This document shows positions 38,800 to 48,415 of a DNA stretch of 64,000 bases, in pieces. Every line of letters begins with the position of its first letter. Position 1 is the stretch's first letter. The translations under genes were made by a program, and so were the position numbers. Source of the stretch: Pseudoalteromonas carrageenovora IAM 12662 (GTDB taxonomy: Bacteria > Pseudomonadota > Gammaproteobacteria > Enterobacterales > Alteromonadaceae); assembly GCF_900239935.1 (NCBI RefSeq), contig NZ_LT965928.1:1964975-2028974 (forward strand), read 5' to 3'. Under the pieces are notes generated by a model. That model was not told the DNA's origin. It saw only the letters and a list, made by a program, of their open reading frames with translations, and searched no databases.

Positions 38800-39246
38800 T
38801 TACTTAGGCTCATTAGCCCATAACTGTTCGTTTTCATGCATTTCGTACAAACCATGTGCACGATTTATAAGTAAATTTGCAAAGTTAACTTGTGTTTGGT
38901 CTCGTGCGCCAACACTCATTATTTGATCAGCCTTTAACTGCCACTGCAATGAAAAGTAACGCATAGCATCACGTGCATCTTTTGCTGCACTTACCTCTGC
39001 ATGATCCGTAGGTAAACGCCCAGTAACAACCCAGTACGTTTTGCCATTTTGCGCTTTAAACTTCCACATAGCGCAAAGAGGAGCCAAAAAGCGACTATCT
39101 TTATCTACTACAGACTTTGGCATAATGCCTTTTTCTGCTAAATATTTTTGTGCATTTTGAAAACACTCACGTTGCCATGCAATTCGCTGCTCTGGTGTTA
39201 TAACTTGCTCTTTTTCTGTTAACGGTTTTTTTTCTTGTTGCTGCAT
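38800..39246 (-). CDS. DUF4826-like hypothetical protein
   Basis: A 148-residue soluble protein with no signal peptide. Conserved-looking segments are AWQRECFQNAQKYLAEKGIM, CAMWKFKAQNGKTYWVVTG, LPTDHAEVSAAKDARDAMRYFSLQWQLKA and the terminal NRAHGLYEMHENEQLW. These resemble DUF4826 of Alteromonadales, recalled rather than searched. The function is unknown. Monocistronic, sharing a terminator region with the convergent GNAT gene. Confidence 0.7.
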   Translation of the reverse strand: MQQQEKKPLTEKEQVITPEQRIAWQRECFQNAQKYLAEKGIMPKSVVDKDSRFLAPLCAMWKFKAQNGKTYWVVTGRLPTDHAEVSAAKDARDAMRYFSLQWQLKADQIMSVGARDQTQVNFANLLINRAHGLYEMHENEQLWANEPK

Positions 39247-39298
39247 TTTTTATTAACCTTATTACTTCTTTTTTAACACTCTAAGGGCATAACAAATA

Positions 39299-39330
39299 AG
39301 GTGCAAGCATAAAACACCTGCTTTGCACCT
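39299..39330 (-). terminator. hairpin after the M28 peptidase gene
   Basis: AGGTGCAA / TTTGCACCT inverted repeat with a loop of about 15 bases, 31 bases past the M28 stop. The tract behind it is only partly T-rich, so termination efficiency is uncertain. Confidence 0.55.
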
Positions 39331-39360
39331 AATAAGATTTGTTTGCTGGGTTTTTAAGCG

Positions 39361-40764
39361 TTATTTAATATTATGATCAAAAGAGCCTACATCGCCTGGA
39401 AATACAACAGGTGATTCAACCCCTTCTTTGCTTACAGAGGCCACGCCAAAGTAATAGTTATCAATCACAACATTTTTAAGCGTATAGTTTGTTACATTCC
39501 CTACGTATCTACTAAACTGCCACTGTGGCTCGCTTGTGTAACGCCAATAAATTTTATAGCCGGCAATATTATTATCATCACTGCTTGCCCACGAAAAAGA
39601 CGTATCGGCTGTAACCGCTCCAGATATTTTAACTTGTTTAGGAGGTGCTGGTGCCCACGCCATAGAGGCCATAGTTACTGCATTAAGTGAAGTGAGCTTT
39701 GCTGTGTAATCAAAATCAACACCTTCGATAGTATCGCCATACTCAATGCCCTCTTCTGTTCGTAAATCTTGGTGCTGACGATCGTAATGTTCATTAGTTT
39801 CCATAATGCGGACCGCTGCAAAACCAGCATCGTTAAACGGGCGATGATGCCCGCCTCGACCAAATCGGTCCAACCTGTAAACTAACATTGTATCTAAATT
39901 TTCAATGTACCTGTCGGCAACTGTATCAATATAACGCGCTAAATTACGACTAGCTGAGTCTACTTCGCCACCGGTAAATCGGCGTGTTCTTGCTTGTTCT
40001 TTAGTTTCAACAACACGAGTACCTTCAGAAAATATACGTGCGGTTGTATTATCGGTAACGCCGTTAATACCTGTAATATTGCCTATCATGTCGTTATTTA
40101 ACACGCCATGTACTTGCCAATCATGCTTTTGTGCATAGGCTGTGAGTATTTTACCGCCAAACAAACCTTGTTCTTCACCTGACAAAGCAGCATAAACAAC
40201 TGACCCATTAAACTTATATTTACTCAGTACGCGAGCCGCTTCAATAACCCCAGCAACGCCCGATGCATTATCATTAGCACCGGGGGAATCACTCGTAAAA
40301 TCCATAACATCGCTCACACGTGAGTCAATATCACCCGACATTATCACCATTCTATTAGGCTCAGTAGCGCCGCGTTGTATAGCAACAATATTTACTACTT
40401 CAACAGGATCAGGTATACGTTTTTCGCCAGATATAGTGTCTTTTACTTCAATTATTTCAAGACAACCACCACATTGCGCTGATATTTTTTCAAACTCTTT
40501 TTTGATCCAGCGCCTAGCAGCGCCAATACCACGAATATTCGACTTGGTATCAGAAAGTGTATGACGAGTTCCAAAATCCACCAGCGTTTGAATATCACTG
40601 CCAATACGTACAGCTGATACTTGAGCTGCTATGTCATGTAACTTTTGTTGGTCGGTATATTGTAATTGTGTTTGCCCATATGCTGACATAGCAACGCTAC
40701 ATGCACCGGCAAGTACGCTAAGTTTAAGTAATCTTGTTGATATTTTAAAAGGTGTTTTAAGCAT
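39361..40764 (-). CDS. secreted M28 family zinc peptidase with fibronectin III domain
   Basis: A 467-residue exported protein with signal peptide LLKLSVLAGACSVAMSAYGQ. The M28 catalytic region has the metal-bridging aspartate in SPGANDNASGVAGVIEAARVL, the base/ligand glutamates in ALSGEEQGLFGG and a later GRGGHHRPFNDAGFAAVR histidine-rich loop. A C-terminal fibronectin type III-like domain (about 372-460, APPKQVKISGAV to YYFGVASVSKEGV) follows. It is likely an extracellular or periplasmic aminopeptidase. It stands alone with its own terminator-like hairpin. Confidence 0.88.
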   Translation of the reverse strand: MLKTPFKISTRLLKLSVLAGACSVAMSAYGQTQLQYTDQQKLHDIAAQVSAVRIGSDIQTLVDFGTRHTLSDTKSNIRGIGAARRWIKKEFEKISAQCGGCLEIIEVKDTISGEKRIPDPVEVVNIVAIQRGATEPNRMVIMSGDIDSRVSDVMDFTSDSPGANDNASGVAGVIEAARVLSKYKFNGSVVYAALSGEEQGLFGGKILTAYAQKHDWQVHGVLNNDMIGNITGINGVTDNTTARIFSEGTRVVETKEQARTRRFTGGEVDSASRNLARYIDTVADRYIENLDTMLVYRLDRFGRGGHHRPFNDAGFAAVRIMETNEHYDRQHQDLRTEEGIEYGDTIEGVDFDYTAKLTSLNAVTMASMAWAPAPPKQVKISGAVTADTSFSWASSDDNNIAGYKIYWRYTSEPQWQFSRYVGNVTNYTLKNVVIDNYYFGVASVSKEGVESPVVFPGDVGSFDHNIK

Positions 40765-40990
40765 TTAATCGCTCCTAGTTATTATAAGGTAACCATTACT
40801 TAACTTAGGTTTGATGGCAATATATTTGAGGTAGATACTAAAACGAGCGCGCCCAAGTGCAATTAACAGGCTAAATTACAAACCTTGTTACATAATTAGT
40901 GTATGTAGATAGGTGTTTTTCGTGGCACACTATCGTTGTGTTTTTATAAATAGTTAATATATGCGCCAGCTTAAAGAAGATACCGTAAAA

Positions 40991-41731
40991 ATGAACCAAA
41001 TTGAGTTTAAACCTACCCAATTTGGCCCGGTATGTGTTTATCAAAACACTCTGTATAGATGGCTTACTCTTGCCCAAAATACCAACGAGGATGTGGTGAT
41101 CCAAGGGGTGATGAACCTCAAACACAACGAGCAAGTGTTAGTACCTATCAACCAATGCATGTTTTTATTCTTATTGAGCCTTAAAACAACGAATTTAAAT
41201 ATTTTAAATTTAGGTTTAGGTACCGCAGGCTTTGAGCGAGTCATGTACTATCTTAACGACTGTACTGCTTACATAGATTCAATCAGTACATTCAATACTG
41301 TAGAAATTAACCCAACAATCAACACCATAGCTAAGCAACACTTTAATTTACCAAGTCACCATAATGTGTACATTCAATCCGCTGAACACTATATAAAACA
41401 ATGTACAAATACTTTTGATGTAATTGCGATTGATATATTTAGCGGAGAGCATCATCAACCTTTTTTAACATGCAATGACTTTTGGCAAAACATTACTCGT
41501 TGTAGTGCAAAGCACAGTCAAATTTTAGTCAATTTAAATCCACATACAGGACAAGAGCTACAAGCATTATTAGTTTTACTGAGGCAGCACTTTAACTGCA
41601 TTGCAATTATTGAGTTTAACGAATACAAAAACATAGTCGTTATTTTGAGCCAGCAAACACTTATTCACATTAACGTTGAGGAAATACAAAACTCACCCGT
41701 TTTTAAGCAGATGGCCCCCCCTACTGTATAA
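40991..41731 (+). CDS. spermidine-synthase-like SAM-fold protein
   Basis: A 246-residue protein of the spermine/spermidine synthase-like methyltransferase superfamily. The nucleoside-binding motif is ILNLGLGTAGFERVMYY at about 82-98 and the second is FDVIAIDIFSGEH near 150, where polyamine synthases have a DxxD pair. The active aspartates are only partly matched, so aminopropyl transfer should not be assumed. An earlier in-frame ATG at 40961 lacks a ribosome site. The gene is divergent from the M28 peptidase gene and precedes a convergent GFA gene. Confidence 0.65.
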   Translation: MNQIEFKPTQFGPVCVYQNTLYRWLTLAQNTNEDVVIQGVMNLKHNEQVLVPINQCMFLFLLSLKTTNLNILNLGLGTAGFERVMYYLNDCTAYIDSISTFNTVEINPTINTIAKQHFNLPSHHNVYIQSAEHYIKQCTNTFDVIAIDIFSGEHHQPFLTCNDFWQNITRCSAKHSQILVNLNPHTGQELQALLVLLRQHFNCIAIIEFNEYKNIVVILSQQTLIHINVEEIQNSPVFKQMAPPTV

Positions 41732-41765
41732 AGAAATAAACAGTATTTATCATATAGAGTAACTT

Positions 41766-42170
41766 CTATCTTCCTGGCTCGTGTTGCTCATAACATGGCA
41801 GGCTTGTTTCTAATTGCTCCCAGTTTGCTTTAGATGTAACAAAGTTATGTGACACCACTTGCTCGGTAATCTCTGAATCAATTAGGCCTAAACGAATTCT
41901 TACCCGGCTTTTATCATCGCTGTTAGCACTGTAAATTGGTGAACCACAGCACTTACAAAAAAATCGTGCTCGCCCTGGTTTAAAATTAAATTCACTAAGT
42001 TTATTTGCGCCCTTAGTAACACTAAATTCAGACGTATTTACAAAGCCATTAGTAGCAAATGCAGTACCGCTGTTTTTTCGACAAAGCGAACAATGACAAT
42101 GGATAATACTGCAAATACTTCCTGATATTTCAACCCTTACTTCGCCACATAAACAAGTACCAGTGTACAT
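41766..42170 (-). CDS. GFA/CENP-V family zinc protein
   Basis: A 134-residue protein with the glutathione-dependent formaldehyde-activating (GFA) fold. Zinc-binding cysteines occur as C-L-C-G in GTCLCGEVRVEI, CHCSLCRKNSGTAFATN and FCKCCGSPIYS. Most members of the family have no proven enzymatic role. Convergent with the SpeE-like gene. The start at 42170 has a weak ribosome site and a standard MYTGTCLCG N-terminus. Confidence 0.88.
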   Translation of the reverse strand: MYTGTCLCGEVRVEISGSICSIIHCHCSLCRKNSGTAFATNGFVNTSEFSVTKGANKLSEFNFKPGRARFFCKCCGSPIYSANSDDKSRVRIRLGLIDSEITEQVVSHNFVTSKANWEQLETSLPCYEQHEPGR

Positions 42171-42333
42171 AAAATCCCTTAATTATATTTATTTGTCTAT
42201 TTTAAAATAATAATACCGACTTAAAAATAAAACGTAAGTGTTAAGTTTCATTATGGGTACTCATTAAATACTTGTTGACTAACAAAATACAAATTGGTTA
42301 TATGGGCAGCTAAGTTTAAAAATAAAAAACCGA

Positions 42334-42353
42334 TAAATTGGTTAACCAATTTA
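42334..42353. promoter_or_regulatory. 20-bp perfect palindrome, GntR/UxuR-like operator
   Basis: TAAATTGGTTAACCAATTTA is a perfect palindrome 30 bases upstream of the lipoprotein ATG. It strongly resembles the TTGGT-N2-ACCAA operators of GntR-FCD regulators such as UxuR/ExuR. A further half-site, AAATTGGTTA, lies near 42290. No regulator gene is present in the window. Confidence 0.6.
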
Positions 42354-42382
42354 CGCTAATCAAAATCTTATAAAGAGCGCTT

Positions 42383-43219
42383 ATGTGTATTAGACACACC
42401 CTATTACTACCTGTTCTCGCTTCGTTAGTTGCATGTAATCAAAATCATCACAATGCATCTTCATCGCAGTGGTTACTCATAGATAACTTTGAGAATAATC
42501 TTAGTGACTGGCAAAAAGCCGATACCGACAATCAAACCAAGCCACATCAACCCAACCCGCAAATAACAATAATTGAGCAGGGACAAAGCAGCGATCACGC
42601 TAATCACTATTTATTAAAAAAACCAGCAGCTGAAGGCGTAATTGGGAACCGTAAAGCACTTACTTATAAAAAATTGCCTAAACCAGTGCCTGTTGGCGAA
42701 ACTTATACTTTTTATACACGTATTAATGTTGCCGCCTTTCCTAATAATCATGCCTTTGGGCTTAGTAATTTACAGCCAGACGAAATAAACAAACATGGCT
42801 ATGACGCATTTGAACCCACGCTTAGAGTGACCGATAAAGCTGAGTCGAACGGCCATATAAACGATGGCGCGCTTATGGTTAAAACTGATACTGGCTACAG
42901 CAACATTCAAAATTATAAAACAGCGCAATCAGCACAGCCTTTAAATACAAATACGTGGTACAACGTTTGGTATGTTGTAAATAACGCATCAGTAAAAATG
43001 CAGGGACAACAATACAATGTGTATGTACAAGGCGGAGAGTTTAAAACGCAAACGTTAGTCTATAAAAATGCTAAATTTAGAATGAAACGTGAGCTACCTC
43101 TAATTTATTTTTTGGCTAACTGTAATACGGGCCCGTTAAAAAAACCATACGGTAACGGCGGCCTCAAATACGATGATTTATACATGAGCCGCGGTATCAA
43201 CCTTTCAAGCCCGCTTTAA
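42383..43219 (+). CDS. secreted lipoprotein, lectin/laminarinase-like
   Basis: A 278-residue protein with a lipobox LVAC at residues 16-19 (MCIRHTLLLPVLASLVAC). The body DNFENNLSDWQKADTDN, ITIIEQGQSSDHANHYLLKKPA, ETYTFYTRINVAAFPNNHAFGLSN and KYDDLYMSRGINLS has the style of jelly-roll carbohydrate-binding domains found in alginate or uronate loci. I do not recognise a specific family. A palindromic operator lies directly upstream. It is followed by an ABC exporter gene on the same strand after 86 bases. Confidence 0.7.
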   Translation: MCIRHTLLLPVLASLVACNQNHHNASSSQWLLIDNFENNLSDWQKADTDNQTKPHQPNPQITIIEQGQSSDHANHYLLKKPAAEGVIGNRKALTYKKLPKPVPVGETYTFYTRINVAAFPNNHAFGLSNLQPDEINKHGYDAFEPTLRVTDKAESNGHINDGALMVKTDTGYSNIQNYKTAQSAQPLNTNTWYNVWYVVNNASVKMQGQQYNVYVQGGEFKTQTLVYKNAKFRMKRELPLIYFLANCNTGPLKKPYGNGGLKYDDLYMSRGINLSSPL

Positions 43220-43305
43220 TAGATAATTAAAGCCTACAAACATAAACACGCGGTAAAACCAAAATGGTATGATACCCAACATTATTTGCTATTTAAGTTT
43301 TTAAA

Positions 43306-45153
43306 ATGTATCGATTATTTGAAAAAATGACCAACGCATTTCCTGAGGAAAAACCAACTCAGCCGCCCTCTACTCTATTTGCGTTTTGCCGCCATTACAC
43401 CAAAGGCATGGAGCTATCGTTAGTGCTTATGTCTATCAGTGCAGCTCTTTTAGCTATATTAGAGGTATCACTATTTAGTTACATGGGCCAGCTAGTTGAT
43501 TGGTTAGGCACATATACCCCGCAAACACTATTTGTAGAACAAAAGTCTGAGCTGATAAAAATGGCTGTTATGCTTTTAGTTGTACTGCCAATTGTTGTGT
43601 TTTTTCACTCTGCTATTTTGCACCAAGCATTATTGGGTAATTACCCAATGTCGATTCGCTGGTCGGCGCATCGTTATTTACTGCGTCAAAGTGTTAGCTT
43701 TTATCAAAATGAATTTGCAGGTCGCATTGCAACAAAAGTAATGCAAACTTCTTTAGCTGTTCGCGAAGCCGTCATGAAACTGCTTGATGTACTCATGTAC
43801 ATAGTGGTTTATTTTGGCGCTATGGTGTTTTTAGTTGCTGAAGCCGATTGGCGCTTAATGCTACCGTTACTTGCATGGCTTGTACTATATGCTTCTATAC
43901 AGATTTATTTTGTACCAAAACTTAAAAAAATTGCTAGCTCTCAAGCCGACGCTCGATCAGAAATGACAGGGCGAATTGTCGATAGCTATACAAATATATC
44001 AACCATTAAGCTTTTTTCGTACACCCGACGCGAAGAGCAATATGCCAAACAAAGTATGGATGTATTTTTACAGCCCGTATATAAACAAATGCGCTTGGTA
44101 ACCAGCCTTAACTTTGCAATAAATACCCTTAATTATTTATTAGTATTTAGTGTTGCCGCTTTATCACTTTATTTATGGTCACTTAGTGCAATTAGTGCCG
44201 GCGCTATTGCCGTAGCGGTTAGTTTGTCACTTAGATTAAACGGCATGGCGCAGTGGATAATGTGGGAAATAAGCAGCCTGTTCGAAAACATAGGCACCGC
44301 AACCGACGGCATGAAAACCCTTTCAAACCCAATTAAAGTAGACGACAAACCAAACGCCACTACACTTGAAATAACTCAAGGTGGCATTGAGTTTGAAAAC
44401 GTGCACTTTAACTACGGAAAAGCCGCTAACGAGACAAACCGCGGCCCGGTAATGAACGGATTAAATCTCAACATAAAACCGGGTGAAAAAATAGGTTTAG
44501 TTGGGCGTTCTGGTGCTGGTAAATCTACGCTTGTTAACTTGCTACTGCGCTTTTACGATACCGACTCAGGCAGCATTAAAATTGATGGTCAAAAAATAAC
44601 AGATGTAAGCCAAGAAAGCCTACGCCGTTATATAGCTATGGTAACGCAAGACACTTCCTTGCTGCATCGCTCGGTAAAAGACAACATTTTGTATGGGCGC
44701 CCTAACGCAACCCACGAGGAAATGTTAAATGCAGCCAAGCAAGCTAAAGCACTTGAATTTATAAACGATTTAGTAGATAGCAAAGGTAATAAAGGGTTTG
44801 ACGCTCAGGTGGGCGAACGCGGTGTAACACTTTCGGGCGGTCAGCGCCAACGTATTGCCATAGCTCGCGTATTACTTAAAAACGCACCAATATTAATACT
44901 CGATGAGGCCACCAGCGCACTCGATTCAGAAGTAGAAGCAGCAATTCAAGCAAGCCTTGATGACTTAATGACGGGCAAAACGGTTATCGCAATTGCACAT
45001 AGGCTTTCAACCATTGCACAAATGGATAGGTTGATTGTACTCGATAATGGTGGCGTAGTTGAGCAAGGCTCTCACGATGAATTAATTGCCCAAGGTGGAA
45101 TCTATGCGGGCCTATGGGCACATCAAACAGGCGGATTTATTGGGGTGGAGTAA
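43306..45153 (+). CDS. ABC transporter, fused TMD-NBD (MsbA/ABCB-type exporter)
   Basis: A 615-residue half transporter. Six TM helices lie between about 30 and 330 (LSLVLMSISAALLAILEV, IYMAVMLLVVLPIVVFF-like and others), followed by an NBD from about 355. Walker A is GRSGAGKSTLVNLLL, the signature is LSGGQRQRIAIARVLL and Walker B is ILILDEATSALD, with an AHRLSTI H-loop. The N-terminal 25 residues are cytosolic. All ATPase motifs are intact. The substrate is unknown; the class exports lipids or drugs. A terminator follows. Confidence 0.92.
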   Translation: MYRLFEKMTNAFPEEKPTQPPSTLFAFCRHYTKGMELSLVLMSISAALLAILEVSLFSYMGQLVDWLGTYTPQTLFVEQKSELIKMAVMLLVVLPIVVFFHSAILHQALLGNYPMSIRWSAHRYLLRQSVSFYQNEFAGRIATKVMQTSLAVREAVMKLLDVLMYIVVYFGAMVFLVAEADWRLMLPLLAWLVLYASIQIYFVPKLKKIASSQADARSEMTGRIVDSYTNISTIKLFSYTRREEQYAKQSMDVFLQPVYKQMRLVTSLNFAINTLNYLLVFSVAALSLYLWSLSAISAGAIAVAVSLSLRLNGMAQWIMWEISSLFENIGTATDGMKTLSNPIKVDDKPNATTLEITQGGIEFENVHFNYGKAANETNRGPVMNGLNLNIKPGEKIGLVGRSGAGKSTLVNLLLRFYDTDSGSIKIDGQKITDVSQESLRRYIAMVTQDTSLLHRSVKDNILYGRPNATHEEMLNAAKQAKALEFINDLVDSKGNKGFDAQVGERGVTLSGGQRQRIAIARVLLKNAPILILDEATSALDSEVEAAIQASLDDLMTGKTVIAIAHRLSTIAQMDRLIVLDNGGVVEQGSHDELIAQGGIYAGLWAHQTGGFIGVE

Positions 45154-45201
45154 CTTAACATCCATAAAGCCGTGACTTTACATTTCACTACTATGTAATA
45201 C

Positions 45202-45239
45202 AAAAAAGCGAAGTAGCTATTAGCCTCTTCGCTTTTTTA
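45202..45239. terminator. bidirectional terminator
   Basis: Stem AAAAAAGCGAAG / CTTCGCTTTTTT with inner GCTATTAGC pairing, between the convergent ABC and MAPEG genes. Confidence 0.85.
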
Positions 45240-45259
45240 TTTATGTGATTTAAATTTTT

Positions 45260-45679
45260 TTATGCAATTAATCTTAAACCAATCATGACTAGCATAACCA
45301 CGTTTGCCAGCACACCTATCAAAAAGAAGTAAGAACGCGGGCTTGGGTTTTTCTCAGTTGCTATAACGTAATAAAGCGCCATGTGAATTAAGCGTGCTAT
45401 TACATATACCCAAACACACATAGCAAATATAGGGCTTTGGTAATTAATCACAAACGCAAATAACACAGTACCTATAAATAACGCACTGTTTTCAAGTGTA
45501 TTATGAAATGTACGATGCGCTCTAAAAATAAAGCTGTCGTGAGATAAATCATCGCTTATTTTACCTGGTACCGCATTGGGCTCTTTAGCTTTGCTAAATG
45601 TAGCCACCGCCCATTGCACAAGCAACATAATTAAGTATAGGTAAAAAGCCGAATAGGCCGAAAGTGCAACTTCAGTCAT
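45260..45679 (-). CDS. MAPEG family membrane protein
   Basis: A 139-residue protein with four TM helices: FYLYLIMLLVQWAVATF, FIGTVLFAFVINYQSP, VWVYVIARLIHMALYYVI and FLIGVLANVVMLVMI. The FRAHRTFHNTLENSALFIG segment is the MAPEG signature (R-x-H-R/x-E-N) of membrane-associated eicosanoid and glutathione metabolism proteins. Bacterial members are of uncertain function. Monocistronic, convergent with the ABC exporter. Confidence 0.88.
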   Translation of the reverse strand: MTEVALSAYSAFYLYLIMLLVQWAVATFSKAKEPNAVPGKISDDLSHDSFIFRAHRTFHNTLENSALFIGTVLFAFVINYQSPIFAMCVWVYVIARLIHMALYYVIATEKNPSPRSYFFLIGVLANVVMLVMIGLRLIA

Positions 45680-45853
45680 TATTAATCCCTTGTTTAGTGT
45701 TTAACTAAATGCTCGTTGCAATTTTGAGACCAAAAATAAATCATTGATATTTCGGTAGTAAATTTAATAACAGTAGTTACATATGTAAGTAACTCTCAAT
45801 TTTGTATAAAATTTACTTATAATGAAGTATAAAAGATAGCATGAAAAAAGGCT

Positions 45854-48286
45854 TTACTCAGATCTGAAAAGCTTAAAATCTTCAAAAGACGAATCCCATA
45901 AAATTACTTGATTTCGTCCTAATGATTTTGCTTCATAAAGCGCCAAGTCAGCTTGTTCAATCAATTCAGAAGGTGTTCTTGCGCTGAACTTAATAGACGT
46001 AACACCAAAACTGCAGGTAACAGGAATTTCATCAAACATCGCTTTTTCTACTTTAATACGAAGGGCTTCTGCAATACGTATTGCTTGCTCTTTAGTGGTA
46101 TTAGGTAAAATAATACAAAACTCTTCCCCACCAAAACGAGCCACACTATCACCAGCACGAACATTTGCTTGTAAAAGCTTTGCAACGCCAATGAGGACTG
46201 TGTCACCAATGCTGTGGCCATAGGTGTCATTAACTGCTTTAAAATGATCAATATCAACCATTAAAATACAGTATTCATCAATCTGAGGTAAATCTAAAAA
46301 ATCCCGATTCATAACTTCAAATAAAATACGACGATTATAACAATTAGTTAAAGGGTCTCTCGCTGCCAAATAGTCCAGCTCTTCATTACGCTTTTTAGAC
46401 GCAATAAAACTTCGATAAACCAATAAAACAATTGTTAAGCAAGCGGCTAATAAAAAAGCAAGCGCAATACTTGCATATTTGTTTTTCGAAAGCTCTAACT
46501 CAGATATAACTCTTGCTTGGCCAGAAATTTCAATTTCATTGTTTTTCTTAGCAAGCTCTAATTGATATAGCTTTTCTTTTTCTCTTAGCATCTCCAGTTC
46601 CATTTCCATTTTGTAAGAATGCAAATGGGCTTTTTCAAGCGCTAGTTTATCTTCGTCTCTTTCGTTTTGAATAATTTCGGTTAGCGCTATTTCTTCTTCT
46701 GCGTAACGCAGCGATTCACTTATATGCCCACGCAGTTTTTCAGCTATACGGATCTCACGGTAAGCGTATAGCATATGTAATTTATCATCTATTTGGGTTG
46801 ATAAAGCGAGTGATCTTTTTAGCAATGTAATAGCTTCATTTGTATCAATACCTACTAAAGTCGCAGCAAGCGCTGTTAGCGACTTTATTTCATAAAGCTT
46901 ACTACCCGTTTTTTTAGCAAACGATAATGACTCTCTGTAATACTCTAATGCCTGGTCTTTGTTACCTTGCGCGCGATAAATATTAGCTATAATCCGCGCT
47001 GTTGTAGAAATGTACGACGTTAGGTTTTTTGTTTTATAAGTTGCGTACGCCCTTTTTGCAAATTGCATCGCTGCTTTTAAATCATCAGATTCTAACTTTA
47101 TAACAGCCATTTCTCTTAAGGCTGATGCCAGTGTTTTTTCTTCGACCATTCTTTTGGGCAAATCGATGGTTATTTGATAAAAAATTTCTGCCTGATCAAA
47201 TTGCCTTAAACGAGTGTATATCAACCCCATTTGGTTAGCTGCTTTAGCAATACCAAGCGCATTATCGATTTTTTTATAATATATATATGCCTCATTAATA
47301 TGCTCAAGCGATTTTTCATAAAGATTAATATGCCGATAAATAATACCTGCCCCAAGCAATGCTTTGGCTAAACCATCAGGGTCATCAATTTTTCTATGTA
47401 TTTCTATCGCCTGATTAGAATAGCCAAGAGCTACAACGAGGTTGTCTAAATATCGCTGCGCTTCTGCTAACGTATTTAGAGTGCGAGCCATTAACTTTAA
47501 ATCACCTAAACTAGTGTAAACATCTAACGCTTTTTTATAAAAATGAGCCGTTTGCTCTCTATTTTTTAGGCGCTTATGCGATTGGGCTAACTTTTTGTAT
47601 GTTTCTCCAAGCTGCTTTTGTATTTCTACGTTTTTGTTAGTTAGATACTTTAGTACTGATGTGTAGTGAGTATTGGCAACGTTGTATTGCTTTTGTTTAT
47701 AAAAAGAATCAGCTTTAATAATAAGCACCTGCGCAATTAAAAACGCATCATCATATACAAGAGTTGTCGGGAGTAGAGTTTCAATACTGCTGGCAAGTTC
47801 ATCGTAGCGTTTATCGTCGAGTAATATCTTTACATAATTAATTGATGCCTTTATTTGGTTACGCGCATCATTTAGTGTTCGGTAGTTTTGAGAAGATTGT
47901 AAATAGTGATGGAGTGATTTTTTAGCATTGTTATTCTTTTTATACGCTTTGCCTAATAAGTTATGCAGTTTTGCTGCTAACAACACATCATTAGCGCTTT
48001 GAGCTTTTGACAGTAATTTTTTACTGAGTTCGATACTTGTTATTACATCAGTATCTAAAAGTAACTCCGCTCTTTTTAGCAACCCACTATTAGATTCGTT
48101 ACTTGAGCTATATGGGGTAATTTCTTGTGCCCCAACACCACTTAACATAATAAAAAGAGTAAAAAGTAAGGCTTTAATTAAAAATTTAGAATTGTAAATT
48201 CGATTGGCAACAAAGGCTCGCACCTGAGAAGTGAGGTCCATCTTTCGAGTATTATTGCAGTAGGTATAAAATTCCATATTTACCAT
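45854..48286 (-). CDS. periplasmic TPR sensor - GGDEF diguanylate cyclase
   Basis: An 810-residue protein. An N-terminal signal/TM segment (FLIKALLFTLFIMLSGVGAQ) precedes about twelve TPR-like helical repeats in the periplasm (for example YNVANTHYTSVLKYL, ARTLNTLAEAQRYLDNL and AKAANQMGLIYTRLRQFDQAEIFY). A coiled coil near 545-600 and a TM helix (ASIALAFLLAACLTIVLLVY) follow, and then a cytoplasmic GGDEF domain with active-site RFGGEEF. It should link an unknown periplasmic signal to c-di-GMP. The start is uncertain: an ATG at 48241 (MDLTSQVRAF) is also possible. Confidence 0.9.
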   Translation of the reverse strand: MVNMEFYTYCNNTRKMDLTSQVRAFVANRIYNSKFLIKALLFTLFIMLSGVGAQEITPYSSSNESNSGLLKRAELLLDTDVITSIELSKKLLSKAQSANDVLLAAKLHNLLGKAYKKNNNAKKSLHHYLQSSQNYRTLNDARNQIKASINYVKILLDDKRYDELASSIETLLPTTLVYDDAFLIAQVLIIKADSFYKQKQYNVANTHYTSVLKYLTNKNVEIQKQLGETYKKLAQSHKRLKNREQTAHFYKKALDVYTSLGDLKLMARTLNTLAEAQRYLDNLVVALGYSNQAIEIHRKIDDPDGLAKALLGAGIIYRHINLYEKSLEHINEAYIYYKKIDNALGIAKAANQMGLIYTRLRQFDQAEIFYQITIDLPKRMVEEKTLASALREMAVIKLESDDLKAAMQFAKRAYATYKTKNLTSYISTTARIIANIYRAQGNKDQALEYYRESLSFAKKTGSKLYEIKSLTALAATLVGIDTNEAITLLKRSLALSTQIDDKLHMLYAYREIRIAEKLRGHISESLRYAEEEIALTEIIQNERDEDKLALEKAHLHSYKMEMELEMLREKEKLYQLELAKKNNEIEISGQARVISELELSKNKYASIALAFLLAACLTIVLLVYRSFIASKKRNEELDYLAARDPLTNCYNRRILFEVMNRDFLDLPQIDEYCILMVDIDHFKAVNDTYGHSIGDTVLIGVAKLLQANVRAGDSVARFGGEEFCIILPNTTKEQAIRIAEALRIKVEKAMFDEIPVTCSFGVTSIKFSARTPSELIEQADLALYEAKSLGRNQVILWDSSFEDFKLFRSE

Positions 48287-48415
48287 TTAAGTAATTTATT
48301 ATTGTTTAAACTCTAAATTGTGGCGATAAAATATACAAACTAGTGCGCTTGGTCAAGTTTATAGCCTGTATGCATACTTATAACGTGCACTTTATGTATT
48401 AGCGCCTAGAACAAC

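Noticed and set aside
39290..39330. GCATAACAAATAAGG-hairpin sequence near the M28 gene, resembling an attC start
   Set aside because: There is no matching GTTAT end and no gene-stop overlap; it is better read as a terminator hairpin.
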